A stretch of DNA of 64,000 bases from Osedax frankpressi (taxonomy: Eukaryota > Annelida > Polychaeta > Sabellida > Siboglinidae), in the NCBI GenBank assembly GCA_964035775.1, contig OZ038313.1, forward strand, positions 9,697,841 through 9,761,840, in the 5' to 3' direction. The position numbers and the translations under genes were made by a program. This document shows, in pieces, positions 33,101-56,020 of this stretch. The notes beneath the pieces were generated by a model. That model saw only the letters and a program-made list of their open reading frames with translations. It did not search any database and was not told the DNA's origin. Each line of letters starts with the position of its first letter. Position 1 is the first letter of the stretch.

Positions 33101-33678
33101 CTAAAATGTGTAAGTAATTAAACTATTAAAAAATTAACTAAAATGGAATACATATAAATAGTAGATATATAGAATAATCTAAATAAGAATTTCTAAATAT
33201 AATCTACAATAAATATAATTTAATCATATATCCACATTATTCAAAAATTGTAATTAAATAAAAAATATTTTCTAAAAAAAAATTACAATTTTTCTATTTC
33301 ATATTTGAATATTATGTTTAAATCAATTTAATAATATTTTTTAAATAAATCTAGTGAAAGATATATATATACATATATTGTTATATTCATATAAATAAAA
33401 ATACAATTGTTTTTTTTTTCAAATTGAAGATTTGCAATAATTTATGCAATATACATAGAAATGTATTATTTAATGATGAGATGCATTTTCGAAGAGTAAA
33501 AGATTTATTTAATTTTATAACTGCTTCATGTATTATAAAAAATTATTACAATAAATTATTTTATTTATTTTTGACAATTTCCATTATATTAAAAAAAATA
33601 ATTATTATAAATTTTCTATAATAATGAATAATGAATAATTTCAATATCTATAATAATAAAATACAGATAATTTTATAT
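30145..33678. repeat. Segmental duplication, copy B (~3.5 kb)
   Basis: Direct-orientation partner of 10740-14275. Similarity begins near attgaaatttattca and ends near atacagataattttatat. It contains an insert at ~31950-32270 not present in copy A and lacks two blocks that copy A has. Confidence 0.93.
30538..32840 (-). pseudogene. Truncated duplicate of the orphan gene ('orphan B')
   Basis: Exons homologous to orphan A are 32451-32840, 31748-31798, 31576-31664, 30818-30881 and 30538-30662. Each keeps the splice-site dinucleotides and an open frame, with a few amino-acid changes (for example RH to QY in exon 31576-31664). The three acidic 5' exons of orphan A have no counterpart, because similarity ends before them. 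The 42-bp exon at 12651-12692 is also missing. A deletion relative to copy A removes an intron and places an ATG directly in frame (MLPVPYIKKRKSN). It may be a dead duplicate, or a shortened paralogue using this new ATG. Confidence 0.65.
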
Positions 33679-33853
33679 GATGAACAATTCAAAATAAACA
33701 TAAAAGGAACAGGGATATAGATTGTAAGGATGCAGGCCATTAAGATGAGGGGAGTCAGAAATAACTAACTTGGATTTTTTACAAAAGGGAAATGCAATTA
33801 TCAAGGTGAAATAATATTATTTAAATGAGAGATGGAAAGACAAGAAGGTAGGA
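33679..33853. other. Short unassigned stretch between duplication B and the minisatellite
   Basis: Mixed sequence with no recognisable KDM5 exon. KDM5 C-terminal exons would be expected from here leftwards but none is seen. Confidence 0.5.
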
Positions 33854-34982
33854 AGAGTGTTACGGAGAGTATGAGGATTGGGAGGGTTGGGAGGGTTGGG
33901 AGGGTTGGGAGGGTTGGGAGGGTTGGGAGGGTTGGGAGGGTTGGGAGGGTTGGGAGGGTTGAGAGGGTTGAGAGTGTTGAGAGGGTTGGGAGGGTTGAGA
34001 GGGTTGGGAGGGTTGAGAGGGTTGAGAGGGTTGAGAGGGTTGAGAGTGTTGGGAGGGTTGAGCGTGTTGGGAGGGTTGAGCGTGTTGGGAGGGTTGAGCG
34101 TGTTGGGAGGGTTGGGAGGGTTGGGAGGGTTGAGAGGGTTGAGCGTGTTGGGAGGGTTGTGAGGATTGGGAGGGTTGGGAGGGTTGGGAGGGTTGGGAGG
34201 GTTGGGAGGGTTGGGAGGGTTGGGAGGGTTGGGAGGGTTGGGAGGGTTGGGAGGGTTGAGAGGGTTGAGAGGGTTGAGAGGGTTGAGAGGGTTGAGAGTG
34301 TTGAGAGGGTTGATAGGGTTGGGAGGTTGCGAGGTTTGGGAGGTTTGGGAGGATTGGGAGGGTTGAGAGGGTTGAGCGTGTTGGGAGGGTTGGGAGGGTT
34401 GGGAGGGTTGGGAGGGTTGAGAGGGTTGAGAGGGTTGAGAGGGTCGAGAGGGTCGAGAGGGTTGAGAGTGTTGGGAGGGTTGAGAGGGTTGAGCGTGTTG
34501 GGAGGGTTGGGAGGGTTGGGAGGGTTGGGAGGGTTGGGAGGGTTGAGAGGGTAGAGAGGGTTGAGAGGGTTGAGAGGGTTGAGAGGGTTGGGAGGGTTGG
34601 GAGGGTTGGGAGGGTTGGGAGGGTTGGGAGGGTTGGGAGGGTTGGGAGGGTTGAGAGGGTTGAGAGGGTTGAGAGGGTTGAGAGGGTTGAGAGTGTTGGG
34701 AGGGTTGGGAGGGTTGAGAGGGTTGAGCGTGTTGGGAGGGTTGAGAGGGTTGAGCGTGTTGAGCGTGTTGAGAGGGTTGAGAGGGTTGAGAGGGTTGAGC
34801 GTGTTGAGAGGGTTGAGCGTGTTGAGAGGGTTGAGCGTGTTGAGAGGTTGAGAGGTTGCGAGGGTTGAGAGGTTGCGAGGGTTGCGAGGGTTGAGAGGTT
34901 GCGAGGGTTGAGAGGGTTGATAGGGTTGGGAGGTATCGAGGTTTGGGAGGATTGGGAGGGTTGAGAGTGTTACGGAGAGTAT
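33854..34982 (-). repeat. G-rich 9-bp minisatellite (GGGTTGGGA and variants)
   Basis: About 1.1 kb of 9-bp units on the plus strand: gggttggga, gggttgaga, gggttgagc, gtgttggga, plus rarer variants, arranged in blocks. The array is bounded on both sides by the same 19 bp, agagtgttacggagagtat (33854-33872 and 34964-34982). It starts 8 bp inside the intron following the last recognised KDM5 exon. G-triplet density gives strong G-quadruplex potential on the plus strand, the KDM5 template strand. Long open frames across it in several frames are a by-product of a stop-free 9-mer. Confidence 0.97.
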
Positions 34983-34989
34983 CACTAAC

Positions 34990-45215
<10,226 letters not shown>

Positions 45216-45774
45216 ATTCTTTTTTATTATAATAGCATTATATTAATAATATGAGTAAAATGTAATATGAGTATAATTTGGCACGCTATGAAATGTATTA
45301 TACTTCCTGTGATATTATCTATTTTCATTGTATGATTAATTGTAATGATTAATAATAATGATTAATAATGATTACAAATAATGTTATTAATCATTATTTA
45401 GCATAATATATTTTTTAATTAATATTAAATGTTATGATTTCATTTTTGTTTTAAATAGGCGTATTTATAGGCGTGACTAATTTGAAATTTAAATAATAAC
45501 ATGTGTAGATTTTTTACATAATTTTCATTGTTATTAATTTTGTTTTGTTTATTTTTTGTAATAAATTGATTTAATGATCATGAGTTTCGAGTTAGTTAAT
45601 GAAATTCATTATTTTTTAATTAATGATTTTTATTAATGATACATTTACAAATAACTAAATCAAAAATATAACATTTGAATAATACTGAAAAATAAATTAT
45701 CTAGATCTAATGATAATTACTTCGTAAAAAAAAAGTAATTATTATTTAGCATGCCTATTTTGTTTCTATTATAC
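45216..45774. promoter_or_regulatory. KDM5 upstream region bounded by a transposon
   Basis: The only sequence between the KDM5 ATG and the Ginger1-like element, so it should hold the 5' UTR and core promoter unless these extend into the element. AT-rich, no clear core motif. A stem-loop built on taattactt and aagtaatta sits near 45711-45738. Confidence 0.4.
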
Positions 45775-46235
45775 GACCCGGTGTCGTATAATAAAACATC
45801 GCCAACGATCACATGACTTTATAAATTCATATAACTCGTTAAATATAACGTTAAACGACATGAATATTTAGGTGGTTATAGAGTATATGCATATTCGTAT
45901 TACACGTGAATATCAAATTATAATATTGTGAAACTAATAGAGTATAACGAGTATTTTGAATTTTAATATTTTTAAATTGAAAAATAAAAATATTATTATT
46001 AGTATGTTATTCTATCTATATTTAATTCTATTCGTTATAATGAACACTCATTTTTAAAGAATTATAACAACATATATTTAGTTGAAATATAAAGCCTAGT
46101 AGATGTTTAACACTATGAACATAAAAAGCGTGATTTTGTATATTAAATATACAATTTTCGAAAGTATTTTAAATAATTTCTATAATATTTCATCGCCATG
46201 AACTCGTGACCTTGTATGTGGACCTTTACATCACT
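45775..46235. repeat. Left terminal inverted repeat of the Ginger1-like element
   Basis: Begins gacccggtgtcgtataataa and is the near-perfect reverse complement of 50517-50975. Its outer edge also forms a small palindrome with the flank (ttatacgac / gtcgtataa). Confidence 0.92.
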
Positions 46236-49200
46236 ATATTGTAAACAATATTTTTTAATTTTGAAAATTACCATTCGATGTTTTTATTCAAGTTAGTATA
46301 TATTTCAAGTATCTTATATTATTTTATATTGAAAATATGTATTACACAAATATATTAATACATATATTAGGAATAGTTAATTTAATTATGCTTAAATTAC
46401 ATAATAATATTTCTATGAAGGAATTATATTATATTATTAATGAGAAATACTATATAGTGTTAATTTATTTTATATATTGGGATGGGTGTAATTTCTATTT
46501 AAATTTATAAACCATCGATAATCATAACAACATCTTAACAGAAAAAGTAGCATTATTTGTAAATATAAATATAGGAATTAATAAGTGATTGTATCAATTT
46601 ATTATATCTAAAGATGTATATGTATATTAAATCAATGTTAAAGTTTTAATTTAATTAATATCTAAAATGTATCAACTTAAGTACCAATATAATATTTAAT
46701 TAAAAGTGTAAAAATACATTATTGAATATCTATATTTTATTTTGAGTAATATTTTCAAATATTTTCTTTTTGTATTCAATGATTTGATCCTGATTAATTG
46801 AACCTATATCCTCATTCTTTAAAAAATGTTCTGCATGCATTAATGTAAATAAACCACATGAACTATTATCTCTCTGAATACCACCAGTTATTTTCTGTAT
46901 AGTCCATTTATTGCTGGGATTCAAGTTATAGTCATATATCCTAGATAATAAATATTTGTTATAAGTAATAAGTATAAATAATTATATTATATATTAAAAA
47001 GTGATAACAATTACTCAGGATATTGCATTATAATTATACTAACATAAAATGATGTATAGTATCCAAATTGTCCTTATTTAAACTATCTATTATAAACACT
47101 TTTTTTTTAATATAATCTGCGACTAATAGACACCAATGAGAATTATTAATATTCACACCCATTAGTACTAAATTTGTATCATCATTGAATTTACACTTGC
47201 CATAATTTGAATTTTTCCAATGGGTAAGCATATAAGAATCAATATAATGACAATTATTTTTATATCGATTAATTAAAATATACAGATATGAATTAATAAT
47301 CTGATCATCTAACCATGAATCAATCGATAATATACTTTCTTTATTAATTATATATGGACCTATCCTATATGTTTTATTTAAGCAATCTTTAAGATTTTTT
47401 AGTAAATTAATCGGTTTATTTATAATTTTATTAAATTCTAAATAGGGTTTTAATTTAGATAGGTTAATTAAACATTTTATTATTTTTCCATCATCGCTAT
47501 TTTTTATTTTTGCACAATTTCCCCTTATATCTGTGATTCTGTACTTACCTAACCACTTGGCATTCAATTTACCACCCTTTCTTTCACTATCTCTAGAATT
47601 TTTTTTTAAAACTGTCATTCCAATTTCAAATGAATATGATTTTATTGATTTAGTTTGTTTTTTTTTAAAATCATTGATATACTTTTCTTGAGCTTTTTGG
47701 ATATTATCAATTACAATTTCTTTTATTTTTATTCTAGACTTATTTTCTACCATAACAAACTGGTCAATATGTTTATTCATCAGTCTATTTACATCATCAT
47801 TTATATCAAAATCATCTATAATTATTCTTTCATTTTGAGTAACATTGCTATCATTATTAAATTTTTTTGTTATATTGTTACTATCATACATCATTACATT
47901 CATACTATCATTAATATCTATACAATTATCTTCTATTTTACTAAATTGATTTACAAAATTTGAATTAACATTCCATTCATGATCACCGGATCCATTTATT
48001 TCATTAACAGTCATACTTTCATCTACCATATACACATTATCATTATCTTCTGATAATTCAACTGGCACTTTCGCATTTCTATTAAATAATAAAAAAAATG
48101 GTGAAAATTTTGTACTTTTTTGTTTTTGAATTCTAATAGAAAATAATATTTTATCTAGGCATTCATCCAAATCATTCTTATTCTCATTCACACAATTTTT
48201 GCTTAATCTCATAATTAATCTGACCATTCATTCTCTCACATAGGCCATTAGTCTGCGGGTGGTAAGCAGATGTAATTAATCTTTTTACACCAAAGTTTTT
48301 TGATAATGATTCATTTATCTGTAATACAAATTTAGTATTAGAAATAGTTAAATAATTTAATGATGATATAATAAATTATATTATAAACATATATTTATAT
48401 AAACGGAATCATTAACTTAAACAAATCATTAACAAATCATTAAGAATAAATTTTAACATGCTCTTTTTATAAATAATATTAACCTCACCCTAAAATGCCA
48501 TTCACTTTTTTGTAATATTATAAAAATCAAATCTATAATCGAGTCAAAATAATATATATGATAGAAAGATAAAATAATCCAATGCAAAAAATAAATACTA
48601 ATAGATTTAAAAAAATGTATAGCAAGCATTTTAATTAGGCATTATAAAATCATATAAAATAAAATCAATATAAATATCTATACATAGAATTTGAAACTTA
48701 TCTATATACCTTATTAACAAATTCTCTTCCCTGATCACTAAGAATTTTATCAGGAGCACCATATCGGTAGAAATATATTTCCAAAGCTCTGATTTAAAAT
48801 TATCATATAAATACTTTATTATTATCCAAACCCATAATATATTTATATAATTTGTGTACTTATTATATGTACCTTGAAACATCTTGCGAGGTTTTTGATT
48901 TCAAAGGGAACGCATCGACCCATTTAGTGAAATAATCCACTACAGTTAAAATATATCTGCATATATTAATAATAAATATAAGTTTTATTATCTAATTTGA
49001 AAAATTAATATATTTAAATACAGTAATTTTTCCATTACTTATTTCCATTTTTAGTTGTAGTAAGTGGTCCAATTAAATCAACTCCTGCAAGCTCAAAAGG
49101 TTTTGAAATAATTATAGGTTTCATAACTTTCAATTGAGTTTTGGTATTTTCATACCGTTGACATTTTTCACACCTCTTTATAAAATGATCACATAGTTTG

Positions 49201-50516
49201 TATATATATTTGAAATACATTATGTATAAATTATTTATATTTTTAATTATATATAACATATATCATAATCTAAAATTGAATTACAAATTTTAAATTTTTG
49301 TTATACGAACATAATCTCTTATAGTAACAGACATGCCTTTCCAATAATATCTTTCCGATATCTTGTTTATGGTATTTTCCCTACAATTATAATGAAAATA
49401 CAATAGTAGTAGTCTTTACCAATCCTCTTGATATACTGTATAGCACTAACAATGAATTATATATTATACCCAGTATATATAAAACTAACATTCCAGAATG
49501 GCCACCGGATTGACTGGAATGAAAAGTTTCAAGAATCTCCAAAATCTGTTTCTCATTTTCTAATACTTTAACATCATGACTTATCTTATTATACCATAAT
49601 ATTGATGTACCATCTATACATTTATAAATGTTAATATACAATTATTTATGTATCAAATATAAAATATATTAATTTTATATATTTTTTAATAAAACCTTTA
49701 AGAAAATAGTAACTTTTTATTTTTTTCCATTTTTAGTTTTTGTAAATTTTAAACATGCATTCGTAATTTTTCTTTTTTCTGTTTTTGAAATTCCTATTTT
49801 ATGTTTCCGATTAACTAAGAATTTCTTTACGTCACCTAAATGCATGATTAAATAGTAGTTACACTTATAATTATTTAAAGTAGTTAACATATAATACTTT
49901 GGATATTATATCAACTATCTAATAATTTAATCATATCAGTAATATTCTACTAATTATATATCATACATAATTTTTAATTTGGTGAGACCAAAGCTTCTCT
50001 ATCATATACCACATATTAACAATATAGTAGGTGTTGTGACATATGGAATGCGTGGAATTATAAGATAAATATTTCTAGAGTCAAAATTAAAAGTAAAAAT
50101 TACTAGATATCGACGATGCAAAAATGATATTGCCAAGTTTCAAACGATAAAAGCATATACAGCAATAGCAAATGGCTAAATTATCTAAATGAATATAGAC
50201 ACATATTTACATATATAGTTATCTATATTTCTTATTAGTTATTAGAATTTAAATGATCATAAATGAATCGGATATCGCAATTATAAATATGTTTTAATAC
50301 GCAATTATAAATATGTTTAAATAGTTAAAACTTTATTTTACAAAATGTAATAGTATTATATATTATATTATATACTATATAATACTATTAGATAATATAT
50401 ATAGTTAATACTAACCAATAAATGTAGTATATATATCTAAATCAGTCATAATAGAAAGTTTTTTTAATTTTAAAAATGCACTTTAATAATTTTCAATTTT
50501 AAAGTAATGATGTAAA

Positions 50517-50975
50517 GGTCCACATACAGGGTCACGAGTTCATGGCGATGAAATATTATAGAAATTATTTAAAATACTTTCGAAAATTGTATATTTAATA
50601 TACAAAATCACGCTTTTTATGTTCATAGTGTTAAACATCTACTAGGCTTTATATTTCAACTAAATATATGTTGTTATAATTCTTTAAAAATGAGTGTTCA
50701 TTATAACGAATAGAATTAAATATAGATAGAATAACATACTAATAATAATATTTTTATTTTTTAATTTAAAAATATTAAAATTCAAAATACTCGATAGTTT
50801 CACAATATTATAATTTGATATTCACGTGTAATACGAATATGCATATACTCTATAACCACGTAAATATTCATGTCGTTTAACGTTATATTTAACGAGTTAT
50901 ATGAATTTATAAAGTCACGTGATCGTTGGCGATGTTTTATTATACGGCGATGTTTTATTATACGATACCGGTGTC
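50517..50975. repeat. Right terminal inverted repeat of the Ginger1-like element
   Basis: Reverse complement of the left repeat. Near its outer end the 18-19 bp word gcgatgttttattatacg is present twice in tandem (once in the left repeat). Confidence 0.92.
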
Positions 50976-51431
50976 ATTTTAAAATAAAAATATTACTATA
51001 TACTATGTATTTTATTACAACACATATAATATTAAACATCATATCAATAAGAATTATAATTTACTATTTAATACAAATTATAAAGTTGTAAAAAATGGGC
51101 TATCAATACAAGAAATGAAACCTTATTAAAGATAATAAAGGAATCTGGTATTCAACCACTCAGACATTTACGAATATGTGGTAGGAATTTCAACAATACG
51201 ATGTATAATACTTCAAGTAGGTTTATATTACATTAAAATATTAATAATTTATAATATAATTGTGTATATGTATATCAAGATCTTTTTTATAAAATATAAC
51301 CTTATAGTTTATATATACAATGTAATGTATTTCACCTTATATTTAAATATCTATTGTCATTATATATTTGTATTATGGAAAATAAATTAATTAAGGAATA
51401 ATAATGTACACTATTAATATATTCTTAATGA

Positions 51432-51479
<48 letters not shown>

Positions 51480-51639
51480 TAAATGTATTCAGGAAATGAC
51501 TTGTATATAATGCAATACCTAATTTGATATCAAACCCGTAAACAACACTCATAATTATTCAGGATCCTGAATAATTTCGCTTTCATCGATGAAAGCTAAA
51601 TTAACATTATTAATATCAAATATATAAAAACTTAAAACC

Positions 51640-52647
51640 AGTTTACTAATCCTCGTGTAAAACTTTATTCTAGCAACAAAAATATGTTTTCTTTGTCACT
51701 GTGGTATTCTTCACCAAAATGTTATCGTCTTTTAAGGTAAACTTTCTCTCTACCAGATATTAGTCATTACGACGATCAATAATGATGATTGATATGAAAC
51801 CAGGTTTCCACAATCGAATATTAGAAGGTATAAAAGAAAAAGTTGCGCAGTTTAATGAACATGATCGCTTAGTTGCAATAGCATTTGACGAGATGTCGAT
51901 AAATAAATCTCTAAATTATAATGAAAGATTGGATTGTGTTTTAGGGTATGAAGATCTAGGTAACGATGAACGATCAGAAAAATAGCAAGTTATGCAACTG
52001 TGTTCATGGTTAGAAGTATTCAAGGTAGTTGGAAGCAACCCGTCGGATATTTTTTAACATCAGGACCCATGATCTCATTAGTAATTGCAGAAAAATTAAA
52101 ACTAGCTATTAAACATGTCAATGACTGTGGGTTAGTTTCTAAAATTGTTACTTGTGATCAAGGATCCAGTAATCGTGGATGTTATAATATTTTAAATGTT
52201 ACTGAAGAACAATATTTCATATATTAACATGACAAAATATTTTTTCCTTTACGACCTCCCTCATCTTCTGAAAAGTATAAGAAATGGATTATACAATAAA
52301 GGATTTATATTTAAAGGACATAACATTACATTTGATTATATACGTGATTTATATGAGATAAAGAGATGGGAAAATATCGAAATAGCAGGGAAATTAACAA
52401 AGAAACATGTTACTTTAAATACTTTCAGAAAAATGAAAGTTAATTAAGCTACCCAAGTTCTTTCTCAGTCTGTTGCATCAGGAATACGTAGTATTGTAAT
52501 GTTGTCAGACAAATTACCTCGTAGCGATTTAAATACTGCAAAGTTTTGCTAATTCTTCAACAATTTATTTGATATTTTCAATTCTAAAGGTTTATCTATA
52601 GTTGTATAATGAATATCATTAATTATACCAAACTACACATATATAGA

Positions 52648-52730
<83 letters not shown>

Positions 52731-53370
52731 TAAATAATATTGTATTATATTATTTTAATTTTAATTATTATTATAATCAATATAAAATATGTATTTTTTT
52801 AATTACAGGTATCCATCAGAATCATAAATCAGCTTTGCAGAAAAATACTAAGTCATAAGAATTCCTTTATCTGCTGTTTCCATACTCGACTCAATCAGAT
52901 ACAAAAGCGATAAATTTAGTGATACTCGTCCTTATTTAATTGGATGGCGCCAAACTGCGCTATGCTCATTACATTTTTTAACGATCTTCGAGATAATCAT
53001 AATATACATTCTCTAATTACTCATAATTGTTGTCAGGATGATGTTGAACATTTCTTTTCACCGATGAGGTCTGTAGGTGGGAATCGCAATAACCCTACAG
53101 CTCAAGAATTTTTAGCAGAATATCGAAAAGTTACGGTCGACTTACTCTTTACACACGTAGCAGGGAGCAATTGCAACTTAGATGCTGGTGAATTTCTTGT
53201 TAAACTGCATAAGCTTCAAACCATTCCAAATACACCTATACATACAATACTTTATCCAGAAATCATTCCATTTGCTATATTTCCTATCACAAATTTATTA
53301 GATAATTCTATCGTATTAATAGCACTTTATATATGGCATCAAATTGTTTCTCTAGTGATCATTTATTAAT
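51640..53370 (+). mobile_element. P-element/THAP9-like transposase remnant
   Basis: Plus-strand pieces match the P superfamily in order: FSLSLWYSSPKCYRLL near 51683-51735, LVAIAFDEMSINKSLNY (51782-51985; DEM is a catalytic-core motif), SIQGSWKQPVGYFL and VTCDQGSSNRGC (52000-52227), FFLYDLPHLLKSIRNGL (52196-52447), FNNLFDIFNSKG (~52556), and CCQDDVEHFFSPMRSVGGNR (52944-53250). Stops and frame changes separate the blocks, and a (TA)n tract lies at 52650-52729, apparently in an intron ending at the acceptor before 52810. No THAP zinc finger was recognised upstream. It looks dead. The exact termini and target duplication were not found. It starts within about 700 bp of the Ginger1-like right end. 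Confidence 0.85.
52650..52729. repeat. (TA)n microsatellite inside the P-like remnant
   Basis: About 80 bp of uninterrupted AT dinucleotide. Confidence 0.97.
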
Positions 53371-54678
53371 TATGTATAAATCAAAGAATGTATATAATAA
53401 TATAGGTTCCAAACAACTACGATATTTGTTGATTATGTTCGTAAATTATATATTTTATTTAAATATTATATAAATGATATTGTGTATAAAGTAAACATTT
53501 GTAAAGTATTTAAATAAGTATTTATTTAAATTTACTTAATCATATTATTTCTGTTAATAATATTTATTTTGATTATTATGATAATTGTAAAATTCGTGAC
53601 AAAGTTATTAATTATTTTGTATGTATACGTTTAAAAAATATTTTATCTAGTTAAAATTTAGATACAATTTGTACCCTTAAAAAGGAATTAGTCACGAAAA
53701 TTATTAATATTGAAACATATGTAAATAAATATTATATACAATACATATTTTAAATTACATATTTAACATAATTACATATTTATATCTTATAGATATCTCA
53801 TATAGATATCTCATATAGATATCTTATCACACAGAATTATAACTGAATAAACTCTACTAATAATAAACTTATTAGTAGAGTTATATATCTATATATCAAT
53901 ACTATAAATTACTTATAATATCATCATAAAACATATTTAAATAAAAATTTAGAAAATATTAAAAAATGACCATAAAACTGAAATAAATAATAGAATATTG
54001 TTTCTAAATCATAATCATAGATCAAAATATTTTATAATAAAATTCAACGATGAATTTATGTTAATATTCTTGGACATTAATATTCATAATTACCTAAGAG
54101 TTCGTAATTTATAATATAAATTCGTGCTATAGTTTCTTTATTAATATAAGCTGTATTAGTATGCATCAGTAACTTATGGTTTAAATAATCTACATGTATA
54201 CTATATTAGGAAAATATATAATATATAATATAAGCATGATGATATAAAAATTAATTATAAATTATACATAGCATAATCCATACATTATGTGCACACTTTG
54301 ATTCGCATTCCAGATGGTTCCGTATTATCTTTATTACTAGTCGATATTTAGTAATTCCACCTCAAAATATAAGATTACGTAGGGTATTTGTATACAAATT
54401 AATCCGAAAAACAAGCCATATTATAAGATGTATAATACATTTATTTTCATACTCATTATCTTTGTTAAATGATGACAATAATATATTGCTTCCTTAGTTA
54501 CATAATGCCGATATAATAGTGTAGCAGTGGTTACACGAATACATGCTATTTTCTGCTTTATTGACATGAAGCCAAGCTTAAATTTATGATATTTGTACCA
54601 TTATTCTTGTTTGTACTTTTACTTGTTACAATAAGTAGTTATAAGCAGAGAAATCTATCAATACTCCTTATTTATATG

Positions 54679-54730
<52 letters not shown>

Positions 54731-54929
54731 TTGCATTATATATATATATTTTAATGAAACAAATACAACTTTTAACAAACGTGCGTGAATAAAGTATATA
54801 TCAAAATATCCACATATTATACGATGTATAGTATACATTGTATACCCACTATGTGGCATATATGACATATATGTACATTATGATCTATATAGAACTCTAT
54901 ATATATATATATATTATAATGGCATATAT
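53371..54929. other. AT-rich stretch with no gene seen
   Basis: No exon recognised. Holds three copies of agatatctcatat-type units at 53790-53830, a 14-bp stem-loop at 53850-53882 (aactctactaataa, 5-nt loop), and (TA)n at 54679-54724. Confidence 0.5.
53850..53882. repeat. Stem-loop, 14-bp perfect stem
   Basis: aactctactaataa, loop taaac, then ttattagtagagtt. No run of U follows and no gene end is near, so a terminator role is unlikely. Confidence 0.85.
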
Positions 54930-56020
54930 CCTATGCTATGGTATAAATTATAGGTTACGCCGTAGTGTAATTCAAGTAACAGCTTATTGACAGCGTTCAT
55001 AGTGTAAGTGAACACATCGTGTGCGTATGTCTAACACATGCCTGTAGATAGTATTAGCGGAGTCACTAATTCGTAAATGATTTGTTTAAACGAGTATTCT
55101 CGACTATAGTTGGATACGGTTCTCTATTGATAGCTAATCTGGTTTTACTGGGCGCGGCGTGTGATTACCGCTAAAACAAACGAGTGAGACAAAGCCCCGG
55201 AACAATGGTGCGGAATAATTGACGTTTCCGCAGGCGGAATATTCGGTGAATACGTTTGTGCGGTTGCAGAGTTACAGATCGTCCGTTGTACGCTCCTCGC
55301 ATATACTTCGTAGTCGAATTGCTAACGGTACCCTAACGACCCAGCCTCGCATACACCTGAGCCCGTAATACCGACCTAGATTTATATGCTAGTATCTACG
55401 GAGTAACGGACATATAGAAGAGCAACTTAGGTCATACTAGTGCCTAGATCCGACTATCAGAACCCGGACGCCGTTCGTCGGACGGCTGCCTATAGGCAAA
55501 TCAACGGATTCACTTGAAACCAGCGCCTTTTTGTCCTGCCAGAGTGCATTTGTCGGTTGAGGTACGCCGATTACCTCACCCATTGCGTATGCGATGTCCT
55601 CTATGAGTCGAAAATCGAGCGCATTCGATATGTCTGTGTTGGGCTGCCGGTACCTCGAGACGCGTCTGTCCAATACAACGGGTTTGTATGCAAATATAAC
55701 CTACGAGCACTTGTACGCTATTTAGTGGCATATATAGAGAGTTATTACCGACCTAAGTTGGATTATTAAGACTCCGAACATGCTTATGAAGATGTAGCGC
55801 GTATGTATTAAGATCTAAACTAGCTCGTGCATATAAAGCTGTAAACTAGCGCGTGATTTAATAATTGTACCATTGGAAAGACAAAATGTAATTCCACTAC
55901 GAATATTGCCGCTCGTTCCATTTAATCTACCTTATCGTGTTCCTAGTAAAGATGACTCTTGCAAGAAAATAACCACGTACACCTATCTTGTTACCTATCT
56001 TGTTAAATGTGAGTAATTGA
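54930..56020. other. Compositional island, not AT-rich, CpG-containing, unassigned
   Basis: Roughly 1.1 kb in which C and G are much more frequent than in the flanks and CpG is common (for example gggcgcggcgtg and cggacgccgttcgtcggacg). Open frames are short (78 codons on minus at 55437-55673, 70 on plus at 55557-55769) and resemble no known family. It ends shortly before the first recognised exon of the LRRC74-like gene, so it may be that gene's promoter region and hold a 5' exon. A foreign or degraded element is the alternative. Confidence 0.6.

Larger units (their letters stand above)
45775..50975 (-). mobile_element. Ginger1-like DNA transposon with integrase and Ulp1 protease, fossil
   Basis: About 5.2 kb bounded by ~460-bp terminal inverted repeats. 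In minus-strand order the coding part holds an N-terminal segment starting near 49844 (MHLGDVKKFLVNRKHK), an integrase zinc-binding region with CEKCQ, a DDE-type core with GVDLIGPL, LSDQGREFVN and HPQTNGLCERM, a GPY/F-like region (MTVLKKNS to LSKLKPYLE), and a C48/Ulp1 protease with SHWCLLVAD and SSCGLFTLMH. Several short GT-AG introns separate the pieces. Integrase plus GPY/F plus Ulp1 without reverse transcriptase, between terminal inverted repeats, fits the Ginger1 family, whose transposase is related to LTR-retroelement integrases. It has a few breaks and is probably inactive. The close match of its two ends suggests moderate age. A related fragment lies at 8013-8780. Confidence 0.85.

Noticed and set aside
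55437-55769. Overlapping plus and minus frames in the compositional island as genes
   Set aside because: Neither begins with a supported ATG context, neither resembles a known family, and open frames of this size are expected by chance in balanced-composition DNA.
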